64,000 nucleotides of DNA, taken from contig JAJKFH010001941.1 of the NCBI GenBank assembly GCA_023333565.1, positions 1,054,001-1,118,000 of the forward strand. The letters are read 5' to 3'. This DNA comes from Puffinus mauretanicus. Its lineage: Eukaryota; Chordata; Aves; Procellariiformes; Procellariidae. Positions 50,175 to 61,719 of the stretch are shown one piece after another (the first letter of the stretch is position 1; each line of letters starts with the position of its first letter). The position numbers and the translations under genes were made by a program. A model generated the notes under the pieces. It ran no database searches and was not told where the DNA came from. It saw only the letters and a program-made list of their open reading frames with translations.

Positions 50175-51320
50175 AAAGAAAGGAATCGTCACTCCTATCT
50201 TCAAAGAAATCAAATGTAATTTCAAGGACAAGAAGGAAGATCCGGGGAACTATAGGCTGGTCAGCCTCACTTCGGTCCCCCAGAGCAACTAATCCTGGAA
50301 ACCATTTCCAAACACATGAAGGACAAGAAGATGATTAGAAGTAGTCAGTGTAGGTTTACCTGGTCATGCTTAACCAACCAGATGATAGCCTCAAACAATG
50401 AAATGACTACCTTGCCAGATGATGGAAAGAATAATGAATGATGTTTACCTCAACTTTATTAAGGCCTTTGACAGAGTCTCCTATAACAACCTCATAGACA
50501 AGCTGACATAGTATGGGTTAGATAAGCGGAGAGCGAGGTGGTTTGAAAGTGGCTGAACAGCCAAGCCCAGAGGGTTGTGATCAGTGGCACAAAGTCCAGT
50601 TGGAGGCGAGTCACTAGTGGTGTACCCCAGGAGTCAATACTGGGGTCAATATTGTTTAACCTCTTCATTAAGGAGCTAGAAGATGGGGCAGAATGAACCC
50701 TCAGCAAGTTCAGAGATGATACAAAACTGGGAGAAGTGACTTCAACAAGATGGGGAACTGGGCAGAGAGGAATCTGATGAAGTTCAATAAAGGGAAATGT
50801 GAAGTCCTGCCCATGGGGAGGAATAAACCTATGCACCAGTAAACACTGGGGGCTGACTTTCTGGAAAGCAGCTCTGTAGAGAAAGACTTTGGGGTCCCAG
50901 TGGACAACAAGTTGAACGCAAGCCAGCAATACACTATCACAGCAAAGGCGACCAACAGCATTTAGGGCTGCATCAGGAAGAGTGTTGCTAGCAGGTTGAA
51001 GGAGGTGACCCTTTCTATCTACTCAACACTGATGAGGCCATATCTGAAACACTGTGTCCAGTTCTGGGCTCCAACAGTACAAGAGAGAGATGAACTTACT
51101 GGAACAAGGAAGGGCTACAGAGATGATTAAGGGACTGGAGCATCTCATATGAGGAGAGCTTGAGACTCTTCTGCCTGGAGAAGAGAAGACTCAGGGGGAT
51201 CTCATCAAGGTGTGTAGATACCTGATGGGAATGAATGAAGAAGAGCCAGACTGTTCTCAGTAGTGCCTAGTGACAGGACTCAAACGTTCAAATATTGGTT
51301 TGGACATTCAGAAAACTTTT
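50175..51320 (+). mobile_element. Older CR1 LINE fragment, reverse-transcriptase region
   Basis: About 1.15 kb of + strand CR1 ORF2. It starts inside the reverse transcriptase at IVTPIFK-like codons (about 50185) and runs through EDPGNYRLVSLTSV, FTWSCLTNQ (for [10 protein letters not shown]) and KAFDRVSYN. It then passes GVPQ(E/G)SILGSILFN, the catalytic-motif region as KFRDDTKL (about 50707-50730), DFGVPVDNKLNASQQ and an LVRPHLEYCVQ-like segment. It stops near 51320 within FRLDIQKTFF, before the C-terminal end and 3' tail. Loss of the 3' end is not the usual LINE truncation and implies a later deletion or rearrangement. An extra stretch of about 22 bases separates FK from KKEDPGN. Many stops and frameshifts make it clearly older than the 12-kb copy. 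Confidence 0.9.
50185..51320 (+). pseudogene. CR1 ORF2 remnant (reverse transcriptase), heavily decayed
   Basis: The coding remnant of the fragment above. The two catalytic aspartates of the FADD box are retained (FRDD, about 50710) but the alanine is lost. Stops and indels interrupt every segment, for example a TAG in the GIxGC segment near 50960. No continuous product is possible. An open frame on the opposite strand (50492-50929) is a shadow. Confidence 0.85.
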
Positions 51321-54300
51321 TTAAGTAACTTAATAAATAAAAAATCCAATTACTTTTTTAATCTTTCAAAATGAAGATGACTGCAGAATATTATTTTTAA
51401 GCAATTTTCGTTCATTTAGCCATATATTTAATTTGTTTTGAAAACTGTAAAACTTTCCTTTTTAAATGATGAATGATGGACTTCTGTCAGATACTTTTCA
51501 GAAAGTAGAATTTTTGTTTCCTGGAAAACTCTGACATTTTAACATTTCCCCCCTTCTAAATTGAAGCAAAGTAAATGTTTCGCCTAGGACATTTTTAAAA
51601 TTCACTTAAGGTCAAGTTTTAATTCTGACTTTTTTATTTTTGACTAATTTATAATATCAAACACAATCCTGAATGAAATGTTGTTCCAAAATGAAACATT
51701 CAAATATTCTGTCATGACAAGATTATAAAAAAAGTTATCAAAAAGCTTTGTTTTGATTGAAAGCAAAACAAACAAAGTATAGTCAATCCTGACACATTCC
51801 CACAGAACATTTACAACTGAATTAATTGGCATTTTCTCACTGAGAAACATTCTGCTCAAAATTTCTGAGCCCCCTCCACTGACAAGTGCATGGAATCATT
51901 ACTCTGTCCCAGGCAACCCACCATACAGGCACGCAACCTGTTGAGCTGACAAGATGTCTATTGAGAATGCTGACCTTTTTAAGGTGGGATAACATTACTA
52001 TATTCCTATCACAAAGGTAGAATAAGGACGAAACTGTTCCCAGAGAGGTGTCTCAGATGGACAGTTTATCCCTGTGCTTCCCCTGAGACAACATTTTTAT
52101 CCATTGTTTTTGCTCCAGACCATACCTGGAAGTAGCACCTAGTCCTTTAATAGGTCATTTAATATTATTGCATGATTACATGGAAGATTTTGGATATTCA
52201 TCATGTAATAAAACTAATCCGTGGGGGAAAACATAATGGAATTAATGGGGTGGTTTTAAACCATGATCTTTAAAAATGTTCGAAAACAGTCTCAAAGTGT
52301 GCTACCAGAATGACATGAATTAACTGTGAAAGCTTGCTGATGCACACCAGGCTTCAGTTAAACATGTTAAAGCATCACATATGTTTTACCATGATTTACA
52401 AAATTTGCTGCTATTGATTTTTATATTCACATTAGTATTTGAAAGGTGAGCTACTTTTGAAACTTATTGCATTGTTTTCATTTTAATCATTTTAGATTAA
52501 TAAAGTTTAAAAAAATAGACGAGAAAGTGCTGCCCTCCATTCCTATTCATTCAACTCATCGAAGAAAACTTCTGGTTTTCTCCCCACCTCCCTTTCTAGG
52601 ATGACTTGCTGTAAAGATCTCTGCCTTTACCCCTAGAAACAAAGGTTCCTGCAGCACACCATTGAAAATTGAATGGTAAATGTTCACAGGGAATCTCTTT
52701 AGCAGATTCACTTCACACTTGTCTGAACTCTTAAATGCTTTGTTGCTAGTAAATTTTAGACTATTATATGACCACATCAGAAAGGAGAGTCCCCAGAAGC
52801 TGAAGGTACATATACACATATATACCATTTACACATAATGAACTCTAACTGTCACGAGCAGAAAACTTTAGTCACAACCGAACCCAAACAGGAAACTAAA
52901 GCAAAACGTGTTGTTTTGGCTCAGTTATGTATAATTTTGCATGAAGTACACCAGTTTATTCAAGCAGAAGAGCCTCTACAGATCCACAGATCTCAACAGA
53001 GATGACAGGAAGAACTGAATATACAGTGGTGACCACTACATGTAAATATTCTGAATAAAACAAACACATGGTTATATCTAAGATACAGGTTTCAGAGACT
53101 GCACAGGTAAGAGGCATACAATCTTGTCTCCTATTAGGTGGAAACTTCTGACTTAATATTGACTTTATAATGGCAAGTAGCAAGATAGAAAACAAGAGTA
53201 TTGACAAAACAGCTTTTATTTTCCCCTGATGTCATCTGGTCATGTCACTCATCACAGTTAAATCCAATCTCTAATTGCAACAAGCTATTATGAACAGCAT
53301 TCATGAATTTATTTCATGGTGCTATGCCAAGCCTGCATTTAAGCACATGCTTTAGTCATTTCTACTTCTACTTCTACAACTATCTGTGTCTGAAGTCCTC
53401 TTCACCTCGAAAGAACTGGGCTTGTTGACAAAAAGTATGTGTGCATATGTAATGTGTAATATCATAAAAAACATACGCACACATTTTTTCTTGTCTACGT
53501 GTGTACCCTTACTTTCATCACATTTTGCTATTCCTTTTATCATCTTATTATATTTTACAATTTCATCTGTGGAAAAGATTGAATTTTGAAAATGCAGGAA
53601 TCTTGCACTTGTTGCTCCATTTACACATGTGGAAGATGACTGCAAAATGCAAGCAAAACACAATATTGTCAGTATGAAAATGTTTCACAGCCACATTGCA
53701 TGAGCAGAGGCAAGTGTAGGAAATGACAATGAACCACTGTCTTCTGCTTTGCATCATTCTCATATTGGGCACTATAAGTCATTATGAACTCATCAAGACT
53801 GCCATGTCTATGAAAGCCCCTGCCAAATCTGCAGCCACTTTCAAGGCTCTTTTACACAACCAGAATTATAGAAAGGAACAAAAATATAAAGCAGACTCAG
53901 CCCACAGTATTTTAGTGCTAAATAATAAGACTGGGTGCAATATTGCATATCAAGACCGGTAAAGACACAAAATGTCTACCAGTTATACGAGATGTAGCTC
54001 TATTATGATTGTATTGTGAGGAATATTATTCTGAAACATAAAAACACGGCCTACCAGATGCTGAAGTGCACATGACTTTTTAATGTGTTTCTTTAATGCT
54101 GGTAAACCTAAAATTGAAGAAGTGAATGTTTATATTTAGCAACGGTTGGTGACAGCATGATCAATGTATCAGTCTAGTTTTGAAAAATTCAGTTCTAGAT
54201 CTTTTTCCTCCATTTACTCATATTCTTCTTCCTACATGGTAGCAAAATCACCAATTAAAATTAATTTTATTGATTTTTGCTCAGGAGGTAGAAGGTAATC

Positions 54301-57300
54301 ATTTCAATCTCAAAGCCCATAAACATAATTTGCACTCACAAAACTCAGAAGTAATTGATTTTAGACACTAAAATGATCTCTGATTTCCCATTCTTCTAAG
54401 TCAGTTTTTGAGTGAATCATTCAAAATGCTCATGGACTATAACATATAGTGAAACCATCTATTAAAACTAAAAAGCAGTTTTAAATGCTTCCTAGTTGAT
54501 GGGAATCTCAACAGAATCCTTTGCAGTGGGGGTATGGGGGGCATGTGCACAAATGAGGTTTAGCAGAGCAATGTCATACAAAACATGAATAGTATAGGTA
54601 ATGAAGTATCAAGATAATAAGATATATGTGAATGCACAAGTACTCTAAAACATTTAAGTTAAAAGCTTAACTTAAATGTGCTAGAAAAATAAGAATTTAC
54701 AGAAAGTCTTTTACAACATGCAACAAGTTACGACACAAAATGATTGCTACAAGGTGTAGCCTTTGGTGGGGTTTTTGCTGCCTTATCCTCAGGCTCACAG
54801 CGTCAGACATGTGGCAATTCTGCTCAGGGCAAAAGAGCATGCATCTGGAAAATTATATGCATATGTATATGAAAAATTACAAAGCAGTCCTTCAAAAGAG
54901 CATGGCCTTTTTTTTTCTCTTTTCCAAAATATGAGAGCTAAATAGTCTCAACTTCTTCGTATTGTCTTTACAATGAATAACCTATAGTGTTCTTGTTTTG
55001 TCCAACATTGTCTCTTAAACCTCCACTCTGCAATGCCAGCACTACATATCAGTATTAGGACAGAAAAATGAAGAAAAGTAACGTCTATAAACTTGGAAGG
55101 GAGAAGAAAAAGACAGAGGTTGAAATGACAATGTCAGAATCTTCTACAGCTCTTAGTAATATTTTCCTCCTCTGGAAAAGAAATTTTCCAACCATCATAC
55201 ACACTAAATATATACAGTCCATACATACTTAGTCCCTGGTACAGACAGGGACTGCAGACTCTTTTCCTTAAGTCGTTATTTCTGATTTTAATTTTCCTTG
55301 CTCATTCAGTATTTCCAGCATAGAGAAAAAAACGGAGAAAAATATTTCACTAGGGCTTCATTATTTGACTAACTAATAATAAAATAAATATTTTTTACTC
55401 TGTTGCTCCCATTAGGCTGTATCTTGGCATGAATTTTTAAGGGGTTCCTTATGATTTTAAACCCCACCCCTCCCATTCAGCTTAAAAGGGATGCCTACAT
55501 TGCCAAAAGTTAATATTTTCATAAATGTTTCTCATAAACATTCACTTCCTTGCTGTCATCTCAGCATTTCTGGGATCTTTTGAAATTGTTTCTTCCTCAT
55601 GTCTACTGTGATCTTGAAAGCTGTTAACAGACTAACTGTGGGCAGAAAGAAAGATCATCTTTGTACGTACAGGGTAAACTCTCCACTGTCTTTGCTGGCG
55701 CAGTTCCATTCAACAGCTCCTTTGGCACCCACAGTACTCTGCCTCTTTACGCTAGAGCTTGGCCTACGGCTTAACTGTAACAGCTTAGGCCTTTCTCTCA
55801 TAGCACATATACCCATTTTTCTTCCTTGGTATTTCTTTGGTATTCTTTCTTGGTATTTTCTATATGTAATTTCTTAATACTTAAAGAATACTTTAAGAAT
55901 TAACTGAATGAAGGAATGATGATTTCAAGCATGCATCCCAATCAAGTATAGGAGTGCATGTATTCACTTGAACACTTCCACAAAAATCAAAAGAGACATG
56001 CACATTTACACTCAAGGCTGCTCTACAGGCTGTTCAGCTGCTGAAATATCTTAGACAAACAAAACTGAATGAACTAAAAAGACCTTAGACCTCCCTTCCT
56101 TTCAACTTTCAGTTCTGTGCTGCTGTCTTGACGGTTGGAGTCTTCCCCTTGTTCTCCAGGTGTTAAATCTTCTGAGCTTTTAGACCTACTACCAAGCTAT
56201 TTCCCTGCCTTTCTACTTGATTCTTGGCGTTAAGAGTTTCACTTCCAGCAAGAAAAACACTATGTAGTTTCTTTAACTGCATCTAATGCTAATCGCTTCC
56301 CCTAGGTGTGCAAGTTGCAACTGCTGGTGTCCCCCTTGAGCCCATTCTTGTGGCAGTGCTTTAGCTTTTTTCAGAAAGGTACCTGTGACGCAGCGGGCAG
56401 AAATTCCTTGACACGATTTCTCTTTCCTTTAAAAAGTCCTCAGTTTTCCTTGTCAACAGCTCCTACGCTTCAGACACCTCAACCCTCCTCCCATTCATGC
56501 TGTAGGTTGCAGTATTTCTTCAGTGACCTCTTTTCCTCGTTACCCTAGGGATGGTTGCCCAGGCTTTTCCGAACAGGGATATAATCATGTTCAGCTGGTT
56601 TTTGTTTTTCTTTGTTTAAGACATGTTCTCCCTCAAGTTAAACATTAAACAGCTCAGGCCTGACACATCCAGCCAACAGCAACAGAATACATAGTCTTTA
56701 AGATGGCAAAAAGTCACTGTCATACCAGTCTGAAGAGGTGTGTGCAAGCACAGAAGCAAAGGGAGTAAGTTCCCTCTAGTGCTGTACCACCCGTGGCTAC
56801 TCAGTGCCTCTGCAGTCCAGCAGTTGCTGGGGGCAGCTGGACAATGCTGTTGGGTCACGATGAGGAGAGGAGGTGCCAGCACAGGGCTGTAAGTTCACAG
56901 TAGTTCCAAAGCAAGAGAGAGGCATGGGGAGCAGGGAAGAAACATGAAGTTCTACCAGTCCATACAGCACACATGGCATGTGATGAACCATGTGGTGAAC
57001 AAGAATCATCTACTGAGGACAGCACACAATGCAGACAGCAGAACAGTACTGTACCTGGGCTGGCACCTCCTCATTACCTCCTTCCAACCCAGGTATGCAC
57101 ATTTCCCTTTGGAAAAGAGCTGCTAGCTAATGTCTCATTGCTTCGAAAGGGTGGGCCGTAGGCTAGGACATTCTTGCTTTTTCCTGTTTTGCTGCCTTTC
57201 TGCTTTTACTTTCAAATCGTGCTTCCTTCTACTGCGGTGCTGGATCCAATACAATCCCCATTTTTCCTTTTCTCCTCCGTCCTCATCTGAGTCTTTCTAC

Positions 57301-57323
57301 TGCCTCTCTTACATTACAAAATT
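51321..57323. other. Unique AT-rich DNA
   Basis: No gene or transposon recognised. A perfect 13-bp-arm hairpin lies at 54650-54679. A short CAG|GTAAGAGG donor-like site near 53108 has no supporting coding sequence. Open frames are at most about 100 codons, without motifs. Confidence 0.5.
54650..54679. repeat. Perfect inverted repeat, 13-bp arms, 4-bp loop
   Basis: ACATTTAAGTTAA (54650-54662) and TTAACTTAAATGT (54667-54679) are exact reverse complements separated by AAGC. The stem is very AT-rich. Confidence 0.92.
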
Positions 57324-58088
57324 AGAATCACAGAACAGTTGAGGCTGGAAGGGACCTCTTAAGATCATCTAGTCTACCCTCCTTGCTCAAAGCAGAGTCA
57401 ACTACAGCAGGTTGCTCACAGCTGTGTCCGGTCAGGTTTTGTATATCTCCGAAGATGGAGACTCCATAACCTATCTTGGCAACCTGTTCCAGTGTTTGAC
57501 CACCCTCACAGTAAAAAACCCAAATATTTTCTTGTGTTTAAATGGAATTTCTTGCATTACAATTCGTGCCCATTGCCTCTTGTCCTTTCACTGGGAACCA
57601 CTGAGAAGAAGCTGCCCCTGAGCTTTACATCCTCAACCAGTTCTTTCTTGTATGAGGTACAGCAGCGTGCCTCCCCTTGTCATCTCCTCAATCACCTGTG
57701 TTAGAAAGGTGTCATTAATGCACTCCAGAAACCTCCTGGATCATTTGTGCCCTTCTCTGTTGCCCCTCCAGCAGATATTGTGGTGGTTAAAGTTTCCCTG
57801 TGAGCACCAGGGCCTGTGAACATGAGGCTTCTTCCTGTTGTCTGAAGAAGGCATCATCTACTTCTTCCTGACAGGCGGTCTGTAGCAGACACCCACTGCA
57901 ACATTGCCCACATCTCTCTGTCCTCTAATCCAAACCCCTAAGCTCTTGACTAGCTCATGATCCGTCCCAAGGCAGAGTCCATGCATTCCCACTGCTCTTT
58001 CACACGAAGGGCAACTTCCCATCCTCGCCTTGCCAGCCCGTCCTTCCAAACAGCCTGTATTCAGCCATGGCACCACTCTGTTACCTCA
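57324..58088 (-). mobile_element. CR1 LINE with the reverse transcriptase deleted
   Basis: On the - strand the element begins at about 58088 in the endonuclease region (MVPWLNTGCLEGR, matching the M-GY-LFR-R segment). It continues through GVCYRPP (57873-57893), a degraded MGDFNH block at about 57785-57810 and SRRFLECINDTFLTQVI (about 57690-57735). At about 57606-57616 it jumps directly to the C-terminal SGSQ-KDKRQW-like end (CCCAGTGAAAGGACAAGAGG), W-RLPR-like codons and the 3' UTR, finishing in a degenerate CR1 tail at 57324-57335. The whole reverse transcriptase, about 2 kb in a full copy, is missing while both flanks remain colinear. It is non-autonomous and not translatable. Confidence 0.88.
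57690..58076 (-). pseudogene. CR1 ORF2 endonuclease remnant
   Basis: The intact domain is an apurinic-type endonuclease that nicks target DNA for CR1 insertion. Here the open part (57858-58076) includes ERAVGMHGLCLGTD, then VWIRGQRDVGNVAVGVCYRPP, a clear CR1 endonuclease signature, and then a stop. The catalytic-region block equivalent to ALVLMGDFNHPD is frameshifted by an extra A near 57790. It is defunct. Confidence 0.85.
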
Positions 58089-61000
58089 GTCCTTAGCCTG
58101 AGCAGAACAGACAGCAACAGGAGCCAAAGAGACCCGAGTACATTTGCCTTCCCTTTACTTTTGGTGCCTAGGACAGGTGCCCCCACTGGCCTGGCTTTAC
58201 AGCAAACATGTCTGTGTAAGTAAATGCATTTATACATGCCTGAGAATGGCCAGATGGGAAAGACAAAGATAACGCAATATGCTGCATATGTATACTCATA
58301 TTCATGAGGAAAGGAAAGCAAGGTACACAGATGGAAACATCTGCTGCAAAAAAACACACCAGAGAAAGAACTAGAGAGTGAAGCATGTTCCATCCCTTTG
58401 TAAGGTCTGATCCAGACTGCTGACTCTGCAGGACAAAAGAGGAAACACAAGATGGGGAGGAGACAAAGGGGTGGGGATACAAGTGGGACCAAGGGCAGAT
58501 AGAGGCAGACACCAGAATGGAAATGCTATGCGCAATTTCTTGCCCATTGAGAAAGACAGTGCATCTGTCAGCAGGCAGTCTCCAAGTAGAGTTTAGAATG
58601 AGCTCCTGTTGGCATAAAATCGCCAAATATGTTCAGCTTACCCCCACCCACTTTATCACCTTCAGTAATGGAGCAGATGTGGTGCATGCCCTGCAGGCCA
58701 GGCAAATTGTTCTTGTGCCATGTTTTGCACAAGCATACAATTTGATTGTCAGTGATTTCTTATGCAAACATAAAAACATATAAAATATACTGGCTGTTTC
58801 ATTGGGAAGCTGCAGTGAGTGCAGCAGTTTCTTCACAACACTTGGGAAAAATTGCAGCCACACAGTCTCAAAACATGAGTCACATGTGTTTCTCACCTCC
58901 AAAAAGTTTCAGTGGCAGTTTCTACAACACGAAGCCAGTAAGAACTTTTCAATGGCAAAGAGTGGGACAAATAGGGGCAGTTTACATACTGAGTGCACTC
59001 TTACAGAAAGCCTACAGGTAGAGCCATTTTTATAGGGCTTTTTAGAAGCTGTATAATAATAGTGAGTTAAGGAATGTTATCTGGGCCACATCATCCTCTT
59101 TGTTCTCATGGTGAAAGAACAAAATGCCTGAAATTAAAGCTGCATTTTTCCATTTGGTGGACACGTAACTAGTTGAACCATACAATGAATGAGTCATGGC
59201 TTTATTTTTAGACCTTCATTTCAGGTAGTCCTGCAACTATCCTCTCTGACAAGACAATGCATGGCTAGGGAAGTCAGAGCTCCAAAAATAGTAAGCATTC
59301 TACATTTTTAGTGGGAGAGCACATTGGAGAGCACTGATACTGTCATACCCTACATAATCCTGCCTCTCTTGCTGCTCCAGATACCATCTTTGTGACTTCT
59401 GTCAGTTCCTAAAATGGAACCAAAAATATGGGAACAATTTCTGTGTAAGGGCAACTCATAACTGGCAGAGGACAGTTAAAGCAGCCTTTAAATTATCAAT
59501 GCACAGAAGAATCCCTTATTAACTCTTCTACAAATCTTATCTGTTTTCTCATCCCCTTTCCCTAGCGATCAATTCTGGATGACTGCTATCCTCAGATTTT
59601 CACTGTCTGCTTTTGGGTATCTAGAGAGATCGTCTTTGGGCTAGGGTGTCCAAAAAATGTCCTTAATAGTGACACCTCTGTTACTTGTGAAATCAATGAT
59701 GTTTCTGGCTTCATTCAAATGTTTTTCTGGAAAAATATATTGCCTGTTTACCAGCTCTGGAAAGGCGTAATGTATGATGTATGCCTTGCCATACCATCTG
59801 GATAAACTTACCACAATATATAGCAATTTTCACATCTGCAGTTCCAATTATCCATTTTAAAATAAACACATTTTCAGGTAATTCCAAAACCTTTGTTTTC
59901 TCCAGTCAGAATTCCTTCTCTGGTAAGACAAGGAAGCACATGTCTAACCAAAGCATGTAGGTAATCCTACTGTTTTTCATAGAGATCTTTACATGTAGAA
60001 GCTGGTATCTTGGTAACTGGAAGTCAAGGGCCAAATTCTCTGCTAGTGTTGTCCTGTAAGACCATGTCCTTCAATTCAGCTCCACTGATTTATAACCCCA
60101 AACTGTATAATGAAATTTAGCCAACTGGAAAGTAGAATATAAAAGCATTATGATGCTGTCAGCTTTACAGTAGAAAGCCTTGTAGCTAGCATTTGTTTGG
60201 AAAAATAACAAGCCCTGAAGATGTTGGCTAGATTCCTAACAAGTCGTCTTATTAATGTCATTCCTCTGTATGGAGAACACTGTGTTAATCCTGGGAGCTT
60301 AAACAGAACCAAAATGATATTAAAATTTTTCATCTGTAAAGGTCTTTTCAACAAAATGAAGCCCACGATGACAAGACCAGCAAGTAGGTGCATGGTTCCC
60401 TCACAACCTGCAGTTCTCCACCAAACTGCAAAGCCTCACGATCAAGGACGTGAAACTGCAACTCCTGACTAGTTATCCAAGAAACTACTACTACTGTGCC
60501 CAGGTAATAGTTTCGAGGAGCATTATTTAGAAGTTCAAAACAGCAACTGTCTTGAAAGACTTACAGAGCTGAAGTCATTCACTGGCTTGCTTTCTGCTTG
60601 TTTCATTCAGATGGGGTTTCTGTTTGTTTCCTTTGGCTCCATTTCTTGCTTGTTTGTTTCCTGTTGTATAACTTTTGTCCAGCAAAGCTTCAGAATGACT
60701 AAAGCTCTGCAACGTCCACAGGAAGGTGAAAGGGCAATGTACCGCGATGTTTGGGCTATGTCGGAAGTGCTGTATAGAACAGTATTTTTGCTTGCAGTTC
60801 CCTGCAGGTTAGGTACAAACGTATACGGGTTGTCTTGTTCATAAAACCATGCAGCTCTCACACATTTTCCTATATCACAGGTGACTCCAATGTTTAATAT
60901 AACTCTAACGTAAAGAGTAGCACAGCTAGTTAAACAGAGATGAGCACCACTCCAAAACAAAATCTGTTTATATTTATATTTAACAACAGGAGGTGTATCC

Positions 61001-61657
61001 TCTAGCAGATATTCCAGTCTGCCTGGAAAGCGTATATGCTCTATTAAGGGAGGCTTACAAAGGCTTTGACGATTCCTATGGTAACCCAGTAGAAAGGCTG
61101 TTACCATGGGGACTAGCCAAGCCTATGTAAACCTTCTGTCTTCATTAGAGTATCTCTGAGACTGAATGCTTTAACAGTTGCTGTTCTGGAATAGTTAACA
61201 ACAATCTCTGCTTTGGGGAAAGAATTAATTATTTCTTTCTGGTGGAAGTCCAGTTATTTTGTCAGCTTTCAGTAACACTCAACAGCCTGAATACCTATCA
61301 TATACCAACATAGCGAACAGACTAAACAGTGGTATACACTTTAAAAACCGCTCTGATATTACCATCCCCAATATTATAGTATATGTACATTATGCATTTG
61401 AAATTGCAGTTAATTTAAGCATAAGGACAGAGTAAATCATACTTCTTAAGTTTAAATTAAGGAACTCACATGCACCAAATATCTTCTATCTGTGTGTATG
61501 TGTAGTTGGTCATCTGTGAAGGTGGCATTCTGCTTCCCATTCAGATTCCCCTTCTCAGTTACTTGCAACTCCTTCTAAAATAATCTACCAAAACAAAACA
61601 AAAAAAAAAGTATTTCTTTTGAATGTAAATGTTTCATGCTTGGTCTCAGCCAAATTT
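58089..61657. other. Unique DNA, includes a 166-codon chance-length frame
   Basis: AT-rich with a few CpG-containing patches. The longest open frame here is 60607-61107 on the - strand (166 codons). It shows no recognisable domain and its length is not exceptional for 64 kb searched in six frames. GGTAAC and GTTACC half-sites lie about 20 bp apart near 61079-61106; see the findings. Confidence 0.45.
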
Positions 61658-61719
61658 GCTTTTTTCTTTTCCTTTTCCCTTTCTCCTTTTTCCTTTTTCC
61701 CTTTTCCTTTCCTTTCCTA
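61658..61719 (+). repeat. Pyrimidine tract, (CTTTTC)n-like
   Basis: About 60 bases of almost pure C and T with degenerate CTTTTCC / CCTTTCC units, an imperfect polypyrimidine microsatellite. Confidence 0.85.

Noticed and set aside
53090..53112. An 18-bp micro-exon ending in CACAG|GTAAGAGG
   Set aside because: The implied acceptor is poor, the segment is too short to judge, and the surrounding DNA shows no coding signal.
60607..61107. A 166-codon - strand frame as a gene
   Set aside because: No motif, start context or splice partner. A frame of this length is expected about once or twice by chance in 64 kb searched six ways.
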